Below, in pieces: positions 25,375 to 34,875 of a DNA stretch of 64,000 nt; within the stretch, counting starts at the first letter, position 1; each line of letters starts with the position of its first letter. Origin of the DNA: Pascua guehoae (taxonomy: Eukaryota > Basidiomycota > Tremellomycetes > Trichosporonales > Trichosporonaceae); NCBI GenBank assembly GCA_001600415.1, contig BCJX01000001.1, positions 3,606,410-3,670,409 on the forward strand, given 5' to 3'. Under the pieces are notes generated by a model that was not told the DNA's origin, searched no databases, and saw only the letters and a list, made by a program, of their open reading frames with translations. The position numbers and the translations under genes were made by a program.

Positions 25375-27282
25375 ATGGGCCGCGAGATCATCTCGTTGCA
25401 ATGCGGCCAGGCGGGAAACCAGAGTACGTCTTGTTTGTACGAGCTACGCTAACGACAGTCGGACAACAGGTGTGTACTCGACGAGGCTGTGCCATTCAAT
25501 CCGTGCTACGAAGGACGAGGAGCAGAAGTGCGATCAGGAGGCGTTTCAAACCGCCGAGCACCGAGCATACTGTCACTGTTGCCACCTTCCTTCCCGCGGA
25601 GACATGGCCAAATACTCCCATACCCACGGATAACTGACGTGCAGTTTTGGCAGAAACTCTGTGCCGAGCACGGCATCTCACCGACTGGTATGCTTGAGGA
25701 CTGGGCCGAGAACCAGGGCGATCGCAAGGACGTCTTCTTTTACCAAGCCGACGACGAGCACTATATTCCGCGCGCTCTCCTGGTCGACCTCGAGCCAAGG
25801 GTGCGTATGGGTCCTTGCTGTCTGGTGGCTGCCATCAGCGGACGGTCTGGATGTCCTCCTCTATGGCGCCGATGTGGTGACGTGCTGACCACCAGGTGAT
25901 CAACAACATTCTCACATCCCCGTTCAAGGGCCTGTACAACCCCGAGAACATTTATGTGTCCAAGCACGGAGGAGGTGCTGGAAACAACTGGGCGCAGGGG
26001 TACAGTGCTGGCGAAAAGGTGTACGACGATATTATGGACATGATCGATCGCGAGGCGGACGGGAGTGATAGCTTGGAGGTGAGTATGGGGGTGCACGTTG
26101 TGCGATCCTCTCGTGACTCACCCGTGCCCTCGCGCGCGTGCTAACCGGCAGGGCTTCATGCTGCTCCATTCGATTGCCGGCGGAACAGGATCTGGTCTCG
26201 GCTCGTTCTTACTGGAACGGTTGAACGACCGGTTCCCAAAAAAGCTAATCCAGACGTACTCGGTCTTCCCCGAGGCCAGCGACGTTGTCGTACAGCCATA
26301 CAACTCGATTCTGGCGATGAAGCGCCTCGTGAACAATGCCGACTCGGTCGTCGTCCTTGACAATGCGGCGCTCACGCGTATCGCTGCCGACCGTCTGCAT
26401 GTTCAAGACCCAAGCTTTGTCCAGACCAACCAGCTCGTTTCGACGGTCATGGCGGCGAGCACAACAACACTCCGTTACCCCAGTTATATGAACAACGACC
26501 TAGTTGGGATCATTGCGAGCTTGATCCCCACGCCACGGTGTCACTTCCTTATGACGAGTTATACACCGTTTACAGGCGATGAGATTGACAAGGTAGGTCA
26601 CATGGACTCGATCAGACCTACGAATTGTACAGCTAATGCCACAGGCCAAGTCAATCCGGAAAACCACCACACTCGACGTGATGCGCCGCTTGCTGCAGCC
26701 CAAGAACCGGCTCGTGTCCACAACATCAACGCGCACATCATGCTACATTTCATGTCTCAACATAATCTCGGGAGACGTCGACCCCACGGACGTGCACAAG
26801 TCGCTCCTGCGCATTCGTGAACGCCAACTGGCCAACTTTATCCCATGGGGACCCGCCAGTATCCAGGTGGCGCTCACGAAGCGCAAGACGACACAGAACC
26901 GTGTGTCGGGTATCATGATGGCCAACCACACCAGCATGGCTTCGGTGAGTTGCAGTCCAATTGTTGTGTGGTTGCTGGATCCCGCCGTTGTGCTTCTGGT
27001 CTCACACAGCTATACCCACCGTCATGGTGCTCTATTACTGACACAGCAGCTCTTCAAGCGCATGATCGACCAGTACGACCGCCTCAGGAAACGCAATGCG
27101 TTCCTGGAGCAGTACAAGAAGGAAGACATGTTTGCGAATGGCCTCGAGGAATTTGACGACTCGAGGTGAGTTGAGCTCGACGTCGCCGCATGAACTAAGC
27201 TCACTCCTACAGACGCGTCGTCGCCGAGCTCGCAGAGGAGTACCAGGCATGCGAGAGCGAAGGGTACATCAACTACTCTTAG
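25375..27282 (+). CDS. TUB4: Gamma-tubulin
   Basis: The protein is 441 aa from eight exons (25375-25423, 25459-25469, 25645-25800, 25896-26078, 26152-26592, 26645-26944, 27050-27165, 27213-27282). It nucleates microtubules at spindle pole bodies in the gamma-tubulin complex. The sequence shows [20 protein letters not shown], the GTP-binding GGTGSGLGS, and gamma-specific stretches such as [28 protein letters not shown] and [14 protein letters not shown] at the end. Length fits the family (about 450 aa). Exon 2 is an 11-nt micro-exon supplying the end of Ile and then Gly-Gln-Gln. Without it the conserved QIGQQFW block cannot be built and the frame fails. It is gamma rather than beta because of the YINYS-type ending and the missing acidic tail. 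Confidence 0.97.
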
Positions 27283-28335
27283 CCTTGATGTACGCGGACG
27301 ATGTGGGATGAGCCACGGGACGTGCTCTACCCAGCGAGAGCGAAGAGAGAGAGACAGCGGGACGACATGCTCTAGTTTGGCATGCCTCACACCCCATGCA
27401 CGGTGTCTCTGTGCTGGGGAGCTGAACGCTGTCGCGTGCTGCAAGCCTCGCTTTCTGTTTTTGACCTTCGGGACTAGGTACGAAGTAGTCAATAGTATGA
27501 TGTAGCATCAATCACTTCAGTGCGGCCATTACCATTCGCCGGACCTTGGTTCTCTCAGCGACAGCGCACGCCAACGAAACAGCCCAGTTGAAGGGCTCAC
27601 CAGTCAATCTTTCATCTCCACGAACCCACAACACCGATCGGTACTGCAGACCGCCCAACCCATATGTAAACTAGTTGCCTAACTAGACCAGTTGGACGCG
27701 TCCGCATTGAAGCATTGTCACTGCTTCATCCACCTGGCAAAGTGACCCGATCCCCACCACAGGCTGGAACTGCCTCGACGTCATTGGCATCACGTGATGT
27801 CAGTGGCTTGGCGAGCTATGACCGCATGACGCGGTACATATTTCGCAGAGGCTTGAGTGTGGGATGTCAACACGACATGAGCATGGTGGTACTGACGAGC
27901 CCAGTGAACTGGAGTAGTGTGTGTGTGTATGCGTTTTAGTAGTGGCTGTGCCACACTACAAGAGGCGAGGAGGGGTCTGTGCTGCGAACGGCGTGTCCAT
28001 TTGTCACTGGTGACAGTTTGCATTCATGTCCATGTCCATGTATCCTGCCTGCCTGTGCTGTAGCCTCGAGTCGCCCCTCCCTCCACTTGCGCCCTTTGCC
28101 TTGCTCTTTTTTTTTTTTTGCCACCCAGTTGCCACTGCACCGGCAACATGGACGACACGCGACACGACACGACACGACACGACACGACAGTGTTGCATGC
28201 GTGTGATACCTCCGCCGCCTTTCATCTTCTCTCTTCCCTCTATTCATTCATTCCATCCATTCACTCTCTCTCACCTTTCCTCCCCTTCCTTCACCCCTTA
28301 CACTCTCACTCTCTTTCATCCATCTATCTTTCAAC
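27283..28335. other. Intergenic region with (CACGA)n microsatellite
   Basis: No gene was seen. The right end is pyrimidine-rich (TCTCTCTC, TTTCATCC), typical of leaders in this window. A T run lies near 28107-28120. Confidence 0.55.
28152..28190. repeat. GACAC pentanucleotide repeat
   Basis: Seven or so tandem ACACG units lie about 150 bases before the F-box/RCC1 start codon. Confidence 0.85.
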
Positions 28336-30747
28336 ATGGGTAAGCGCCGCGCCAAGGGCAGCAAGCAGCCCCTCGCACCCAAGTCGCAAGCTTCCCCCAA
28401 GTCCGGGTCCCCGTCACAGCACGAGCCCATTATCGTTTCGCTGCCGCCTACGCCTCCGGCAGCGCGCACTGCAGCGCGTTCCCCGACGTCGTTTCCGCTC
28501 CCGGACGATGTCATCCTAACCCACATCCTCCCTCTCCTCTGTACGGATGACCTACTCAGCCTGAGTAGTGTGAGCAAGCGCCTCCGTACGCTCGCAGTAA
28601 GTTTTTTCTCCCTGCCGCACGCTACTCCTCGTACCTGACACACACAGACGGACACGTCGTTCTGGCGTGCAAAGGTCCGCGCCGACTTTGGTTCGCACGC
28701 GTGGGTGCTCGACGCGCCAGCTTCGTCGTCTGCGAATCGTGGGATTCCCTCCGCCAATGCCGATCCCACGTGGCCACGCCGCGTCTACCTCGGCCTCGAA
28801 CACGCGCGCATGTTCCTCTGGGGTGGGTGCGTGGCCGAGGACGGCGTCGTTCGGCGCGTAGTCAAGATCGAGGGCGAGGTACAGGCCAACCATCCCGTCG
28901 ACGTTACCAAGCGCATGCGGCGTGCCCATGCCTGGGGCGTGGTCCGCCGTCATCGGTCCACGCGCACCAGTACTAGCTTCTCGGATACCGACATTGTGCT
29001 GAACCCCGCACTGAGGCTGAGTCCCAGTCCGGGTCCCAAGACAAAGCGCAAACGCTCAGTCGCTACCAAGGTTCTTGCTGGCGCCGAGGCGTTTGTCGTG
29101 CAGGACACGAATGGCTGTCTGTGGGGATTTGGTACGTGCGGTACTGAGACTCGGCTGCACCCGCTGACGTACAGGTGAGATGGGCAAGTCGCCTCGCAAG
29201 CTCTGGCCTCAACATGATCTCGGACGCCCGCTCGGGATCCCCCTTCCCTTTGTACCCGTGGCCACAGCAGTTGGCGAGCGGCACGCGCTGCTCCTCGACC
29301 CCGCCGGACGTATCTGGGAAATGAGCCCTTGGACCTATGTGAGTACCCATCGTAGGGGGGCATGCTGACAGATAACAGGTTCTTCAACACTCGTGGTGCA
29401 TTCTTGCCGACGAAGGACCACCTGGATCGACGGCTAAAGTCGTCAATATCGCTGCTGGACCGTACCATTCGGCATGCCTCACAAACTCCAACGCCGTCGT
29501 CGTATGGTTCCCGTTCTCCGATGAGTACGACCACGCCTGTGAGACGTGTCCCGACACGTTCATCAGCCCCGAGGAGAAGTCTGCGTCCGACCCCGTGTTC
29601 CTGGGAACGGCGACCGTTGGACACGCCACGGACGACTTTCTCCACCGCCTGCCGCCCATCCCCCATCTCTCCCGGTACAGCGCGGAGAGGAAGCAGTTCA
29701 GGAAATGGTACAACATGTGCAAGAGCAAGGGAGACGACATGTGGACGCTCGGCCAGCGCGTCGTCCAGATTACCTGTGGCGACAACTTTGTCCTGGCCTT
29801 GACGGAGAAGCATGAGGTGTGGATCGCTTCGGCAAACCCGACTGACGGCACTGGCAACTGGCAGATTGTAAGTTGCAACTCGTGGAGAGGTGACAACTGA
29901 CAGACTTTAGCTCCCTTTCTTCTGCAACGACCAAGTGACTGCCATCACTGCCAACAACGATGCGATTGCGGCATACGCGGCACCCGACGGCCAGTGGGAG
30001 GCCCAAGTATCGCGTCAGCTCGACAAGGACCTGCGCCCCCTGCGGGTCAACAAGGACATGGACCTTTGGCAGCACCATTCGTTTGTGCGTGCGGGCTGGG
30101 TAAAGTACCGCGACAAGGTCTTTACCGTACGCCAGGTCGAGGTCTCATGCAACGACAGGGACGGCACGCCGCTCCCTGTTGCCAAGGTCGTCGTAGGCGA
30201 GCGGCAGGGCGCGGCCCTCACGACCACGGGCAAGATGGTCACGTGGTGGCGCCCAGAGGAACTCGACGAGGAAGAAGAGTACTACCAGATCGACTCGGAC
30301 TCTGAGGACGGCATCGCCGGCGAGCCTTTCCTCGCGACTACTGTCCAAGTCTTCCCTGCCAACCGCTTCATCGACGCCGACCCCTTCGTCTTCGACATTG
30401 CGGCCAACGGGTTACACATCGGCGCCATTGGCCTGGGGTCACCAGCCGACGATGATCGCATCCCCGAGCCATGTCGGCCCGTGCCGCGCTTAACGGTCAA
30501 GCCCAAGGCCGTCTCTGCCAAGACGATCCTGCGCCACATGGGACTCGGCCCGACACCGGTGCAAGACTTTGGGTGGGACGAGTGGGCTCGGGACGAGTGG
30601 GCCCAGCCCACGGACACATTTGCGAAGACTGGCCGCAAACAGGCACCTGAGAAGACCGGCCGCAAACAGGCGAATGGCAAGACCGGCCGCAAGAACACGT
30701 CCGAGAGGCGGAACCCCGACACTTACGTCCGGCCGACCGAGTGGTGA
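28336..30747 (+). CDS. F-box/RCC1-like SCF adaptor (SAF1/Pof9-like), copy 1
   Basis: The protein is 744 aa from five exons (28336-28596, 28648-29131, 29175-29338, 29379-29867, 29911-30747). A basic, Pro-rich N-terminus leads into an F-box (about 52-90: FPLPDDVILTHILPLLCTDD) split by the first intron, then TDTSFWRAKVRADFG. The rest has RCC1-like blades: FLWGGCVAEDG, GCLWGFGEMG, GERHALLLDPAGRIWEMS, AAGPYHSACLTNSN and TCGDNFVLALTEKHEVWIA. F-box proteins bind Skp1 and present substrates to an SCF ubiquitin ligase; yeast Saf1 and fission-yeast Pof9 have this order. The C-terminus adds three KTGRKQ-like repeats, possibly a nuclear signal. A related gene lies at 46978-49080. The domain order is sure; the substrate is unknown. 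Confidence 0.88.
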
Positions 30748-31173
30748 GTGGGGAGAAACACAAAACGGACACGACCCGACGCATAGGCGATTAGCGGAGC
30801 ATGGAGGAATACAAAAGTGGATACACGTTGAAGGAGGAGCTGCGGTTGTATAGGCAGATGTTCATGGTGGCATGTAAAGACAAATACTGTGTACAAGCTG
30901 CGCAGAAATAGGAGCTGACATCGACCACGTCCCTCCAGTGAAGCCAACCTGCTGCGGGTCACTCACCAGACTCTGCCGATTGTTCCACATTGTATCAGGC
31001 ATTCCGCGATGAGAGGGACGACCACAACTCAGACGCAATCTCTCCACCCACAACATGTTTCCAACCCAAATGGGGAATGCCATGGTGCCACCGCCATCCC
31101 ACACCGACAATATCGGCTCCCCACATTCCCAACCATGGACTGTCGGAGCTGATGATGCCCCAAAGCAAAAAGC
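30748..31173. other. Gap between F-box gene and tRNA-Phe
   Basis: This is the 3' region of the F-box gene and the downstream flank of the tRNA. No gene or notable repeat was seen. Confidence 0.5.
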
Positions 31174-31258
31174 TGGAGTGAGGGCGGATCGAACGCCCGA
31201 CCGTACGAATGCGAAGCTGAACTTCAGTCGTACGCTCTCCCAACTGAGCTATCCCTCC
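31174..31258 (-). tRNA. tRNA-Phe (GAA) with 12-nt intron
   Basis: On the minus strand the gene reads GGAGGGATAGCTCAGTTGGG into a D arm (box A), an anticodon stem TACGA/TCGTA, loop CTGAAG with GAA at 34-36, and a T arm with GTTCGATC (box B). A 12-nt intron after position 37 restores a seven-base loop, giving 85 nt in total, or 73 after splicing. The intron sits at the usual eukaryotic place. All stems pair except acceptor pair 5-68, which is G opposite A. The gene may still be functional, or may be starting to decay. Confidence 0.88.
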
Positions 31259-31780
31259 TAGCTGTCAGCTAATGGGAAAGTTGGTTGAATAGACGGGCAG
31301 ATTCGTGCCTGATTGTCTCAGAGTGAAACAGCCGTCGTTGGCATGGTGTATTTCTGGTCTTGTCGCTGATCATTATTAAGCGAAGCCTGTGAGATTGGAT
31401 CCTCACTACGTAATGCCCATCACCGTCGGCTGGGCAATGTGCCTAGCATCCACCTCATCGCCGACTTGTTGCCCGTCCCTCCACTTGTGTGGCCTTCGGT
31501 CTGCTCATCGTGGCCGTAGGCCTGAGCAGATGTGCAGCAGAGTTTGTAAGACGGGTACGGCAATAACGGTAGGCAAGAGTTCTTGTGGGATGATATAAAG
31601 AGCAGCTCGCGGCCTACTCTTGTCCAGCAACACTGACAACCTAACACTCGACCTCGACGATAGCCAGACACACTCTGCCAACGAGTTCGTCTTGACGCCC
31701 GCCCTCTCTTGCGAGACCGTGCAACACACCACGCGCTTGCCTGTACCACCACCCGACGACCCCACTGTCCTGCCACCGCA
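31259..31780. other. Intergenic region before the SnoaL-like gene
   Basis: No gene was seen. It holds the upstream flank of the tRNA and the promoter of the next gene. Confidence 0.5.
31594..31599 (+). promoter_or_regulatory. TATA box candidate
   Basis: TATAAA occurs about 180 bases before the ATG at 31781, a plausible distance for a fungal TATA-driven gene with a leader. Confidence 0.45.
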
Positions 31781-32257
31781 ATGGCGACTGTAACACCCAC
31801 GACGCTCGCCTCGCTCGCGGACCGCCTCGCCCTCCGCGCCCTCTTCGACGCGTACGCACACTGCGCGGACCGGCGCGACGCCGCAGGCCAACAGGCCCTC
31901 TTTGCCCCAGACTGCGAGTTTGCCGTCCACATGGATGGGCCCGACACGCCTGCGACGTATACGCTGGCGGGGCGGGAATCGCTCGCGCCCGTCCTTGCCG
32001 ATCTGAACAAGTATGAGCGCACGACGCACTTTAATGGGCAGCAAGTGCTCGAGCTGTATCCGGGCGGCGACGAGCGGACGGCCACCGCCGAGAGTTATAC
32101 GCTCGCACACCATGTGTACGCTGAAAAGGGCGTGCGGATGATCATGGTTGCGAGTCTGCGGTACCTCGATACGTTTGGCAAGGCCGGGGAGATGTGGTAT
32201 TTCCGCAGGAGGGTGTTGGTGCTCGATTGGGCGGAGACGAGGGCTTGTGCGTCTTAG
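31781..32257 (+). CDS. SnoaL-like (NTF2-fold) domain protein
   Basis: This is an intronless 158-aa protein. The start MATVTPTTLASLADRLALR leads into FDAYAHCADRRDAAGQQALF and FAPDCEFAVHMDGPDTP, then SYTLAHHVY and WYFRRRVLVLDW. This matches the SnoaL_4 type of the NTF2-like superfamily: an N-terminal helix pair followed by a curved sheet, often a small cyclase, dehydratase or isomerase acting on polyketide or aromatic compounds. The whole protein is one domain without signal peptide, so it is probably cytosolic. A TATA candidate at 31594 and the lack of introns stand out among its neighbours and could suit an inducible or transferred gene. The substrate is unknown. Confidence 0.85.
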   Translation: MATVTPTTLASLADRLALRALFDAYAHCADRRDAAGQQALFAPDCEFAVHMDGPDTPATYTLAGRESLAPVLADLNKYERTTHFNGQQVLELYPGGDERTATAESYTLAHHVYAEKGVRMIMVASLRYLDTFGKAGEMWYFRRRVLVLDWAETRACAS

Positions 32258-32951
32258 CTTGTCGCCCGCGGGGTTTGTACTTCGTAGGTCGTAGCTCGTC
32301 AATGCGTCCGTCGTAGGGTTGTAATGTTTGATGCTGTGAGTCGGCAGTGGCTGGTGGGCGTCCAGGTATGGTAGGCTGTGTGGTATTGAGTGATAGAGCG
32401 ATGCGTGAGTCGAGTGTACCGTGTGCGGGCTGAAATAGCCACGCGCGCGCCGAGGCTGGAGTCCTTACAACCCTACAACATGCTTTAGTGCATTGCTTCC
32501 TATTCATACCTACGTGCGTTTGCACGTAGCACTGGCTGTTAGGACAGCCGACTCGGATAGTCGCACATAGCAGTCAGCTCGATCGTAAATAGCAAAGTTA
32601 GTACCTGGTCGCTACCAAGAGGTGTTACAGCACTATCCTGGCCGTAGTTCTGAGGGGACTTGTAGTGGTTCACATTCGGGACTTTCACGCTCTCTCAGGT
32701 CTCGGCTCGGGACGATGCCCCATCCGACGCAGGAAGGTCGACTGCACGACGAGCATTCACACCAGGCAGGAAGCAATACACTGGCACGGTTGAGGGATCG
32801 ATCACCAACAAGTATTTGGATGGCTGTGCTCAGTCTACCGCCTACAGCTAACATTCTGCTCCGCCGCCTCTCTACGGGTCTATGGATGGGGGATGGTCAT
32901 GGTATGTAGTGTACACAGGAGCTGGGCAGATGGATGGCTCTGTCGTTTGCC
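32258..32951. other. Convergent gap, nothing recognised
   Basis: Tail-to-tail gap between the SnoaL-like gene and the minus-strand gene ending at 32952. Only short spurious ORFs were seen. Confidence 0.5.
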
Positions 32952-33831
32952 TCAATCGAGCCAGTTTGGGTCATCGGGGAGCTCGGGCGCTCGGATCGGA
33001 CTGAGGCCTAGATGCCCAAGTTCGTAGCGGATGTACTGGGCGAGCTCTGTGTCGGTATACCATGTATAATGGCATAGGCTCATAGGAACAGGATGGTGGG
33101 AAGAGTAGGCCGCGACGATGAGGTTGAGCCATGTGCCGTTCTGGTCTGGGCCAGCCAAGCCTTCGGGAATCGGGACCCGGACATTTCCCTTTTGGTTATC
33201 AGCGAGGGGGGAATGGCTGCATCGCGAGCTACTCACAGGAATCACCATGGGGAGGTCTGAATTGACAGCCTTATGGGCCATAGAACCGAGACCACCGGCG
33301 AAAGCTTCACCCCGGGCTCGCAGCACCGGAAGCCATGGGTAGTTTGGACTGCCTTTCAATTTCTTGTTGATGCCCGCGACGTCCTTGGCACTGAGCCATA
33401 TACCCGATGCACCGCTTTGTTGGGCGGACTGGAGATGTGCACGACCGGCCTCAACTAGCCCAAGGTCCGGGACGTATCTCCCCCTCTTGCCATCTATGAT
33501 GGTAAACTTGTAAGGCGCGTAACCGACACCTGTGACGCAGCGTCCGACGCACTCCATGTACGCTTGCACGTCTGGAGCAAAGCTGGGCGATCAGTCTTGA
33601 AACGACGAGCAAGGCCCTACCTAGTTGCATCTTGAGCAAAATCAATGATATAGTCGCTAGCGTCTTTCGAACCCGTAAAGTACGTCGAATGCTTCCTGGC
33701 GTTGGGCGAGTCACTTGAGGTAAGCGAGGTGATGGATCCCGTTGTACTCACGGAGATGTGTCAGGGGTGTGCAGGCCATACTGCACTTTGACGTGCCGCT
33801 CGCGCATTGGTGAATCGTATGCGGATGTCAT
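32952..33831 (-). CDS. Unrecognised protein, about 260 aa
   Basis: The start ATG at 33831 gives MTSAYDSPMRERHVKVQYG. Three introns are inferred: donors near 33751, 33628 and 33235, the last rejoining MVIP to GNVRVPIPEG. The protein contains STYFTGSKDASDYIIDFAQD, YMECVGRCVTGVGYAPYKFT, RYVPDLGLVEAGRAH, GIWLSAKDVAGINKKLKG and YELGHLGLSPIRAPELPDDP. There are no membrane segments and no signal peptide. The composition is like a globular enzyme or binding domain, but I do not recognise the family. The acceptor of the second exon could be either of two AGs in frame, so that junction is uncertain. A coding gene is likely because the frame continues across all the junctions. Confidence 0.65.
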
Positions 33832-34875
33832 GGTGGCGAATGTTCAAGTGAGAGTATGAAAGTGGATGGAGTGTTAAAGATGAGACAAAGCAAGCAACGG
33901 CGATGGCGATGACTCGAACAACATCTGAGCAGCAAGGCTGGCAAGGCGGTGGCGGCAGGCAGGAGAGTCTGGGCTACGTACCTATGTCATTATTTACCCC
34001 TTTTAGCGGTGGCTGTGCAATGGACTAGAGTTGTTACATAAAGACAAGGCACGGCCAAAGTTTGGGTGGGTGAGTTTAGTGTTTCAATTCACAGACTGTT
34101 TTCTCTCCCGCCTTGCCCACATGCCGAGGGGCGGTGCGACAAGAAAGGTGGCTGTGTCCAAACGCAATGAGTCCAAGGGAGCTTGTAGATACTACTTCCG
34201 TGATGCATATGTAGTAGAGAGAGGTAACAAGTGCTGACGCACAGCTACTTCTTTTTCTGAAACGTCTGCCCTACGAAAGAGTTTGAGAGCAAACCATCCA
34301 CTTCCAACCCGTACCGCCTCGTTTTTCGACCCGCCAATGCTGTGTCTCGGGGTTGTCGCATGATGCGAACATGCACTGCCCGCAACGTCCAAGGACAGTG
34401 AGGCAGTACAACCTGTTGTGTGAAAGGCTCGCGTCTTCGTTTGAAACAGAGACCCCTTCCACCCGCTCACAGTGGCGGTGACCAGAGTCGTTGCACGTTG
34501 CACCGCTGTGTGGAACACGGTCCTCGCTGCTACTCCCCCCCTCCCCACCCCTCCCGACGGTCATCTCCCCTTCCCTCCCCATCGCTCCAACATACCTGCA
34601 GCTGTACCATCCCTCTGCACACCGCTTTGGACCAAGTGTGCACCCTTGATGCCATGGGGGTGAGACTTGGTGCAGGGGCGCCTGACGGCATGGAAGGCCA
34701 CGGCTTGTTGAAAGCAGTGAGCACAAGTGTCGGCCACCCTGTTCTTCTCAACCACAACTTATCCCCACCGCTTCTGAACAACGACAACACTTGTCTCTGC
34801 TGCGATCACCACGGTGAGTATCGTTTAAACTGCCCCTGTTCCGCTTGAGCTGACCAGGCTAGCAGCTGCTACACC
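33832..34875. other. Divergent intergenic region
   Basis: No gene was seen. Pyrimidine-rich stretches near 34535-34580 and a possible leader intron (GTGAGT at about 34814, acceptor TAG or CAG before 34866) probably belong to the gene starting at 34876. Confidence 0.45.

Noticed and set aside
25375..27282. Beta-tubulin
   Set aside because: The acidic C-terminal tail and beta-type motifs are missing; the [11 protein letters not shown] and YINYS regions match gamma-tubulin.
28150..28190. CRISPR-like or telomere-like array
   Set aside because: It is a plain pentanucleotide microsatellite with no spacers and lies in a eukaryotic promoter.
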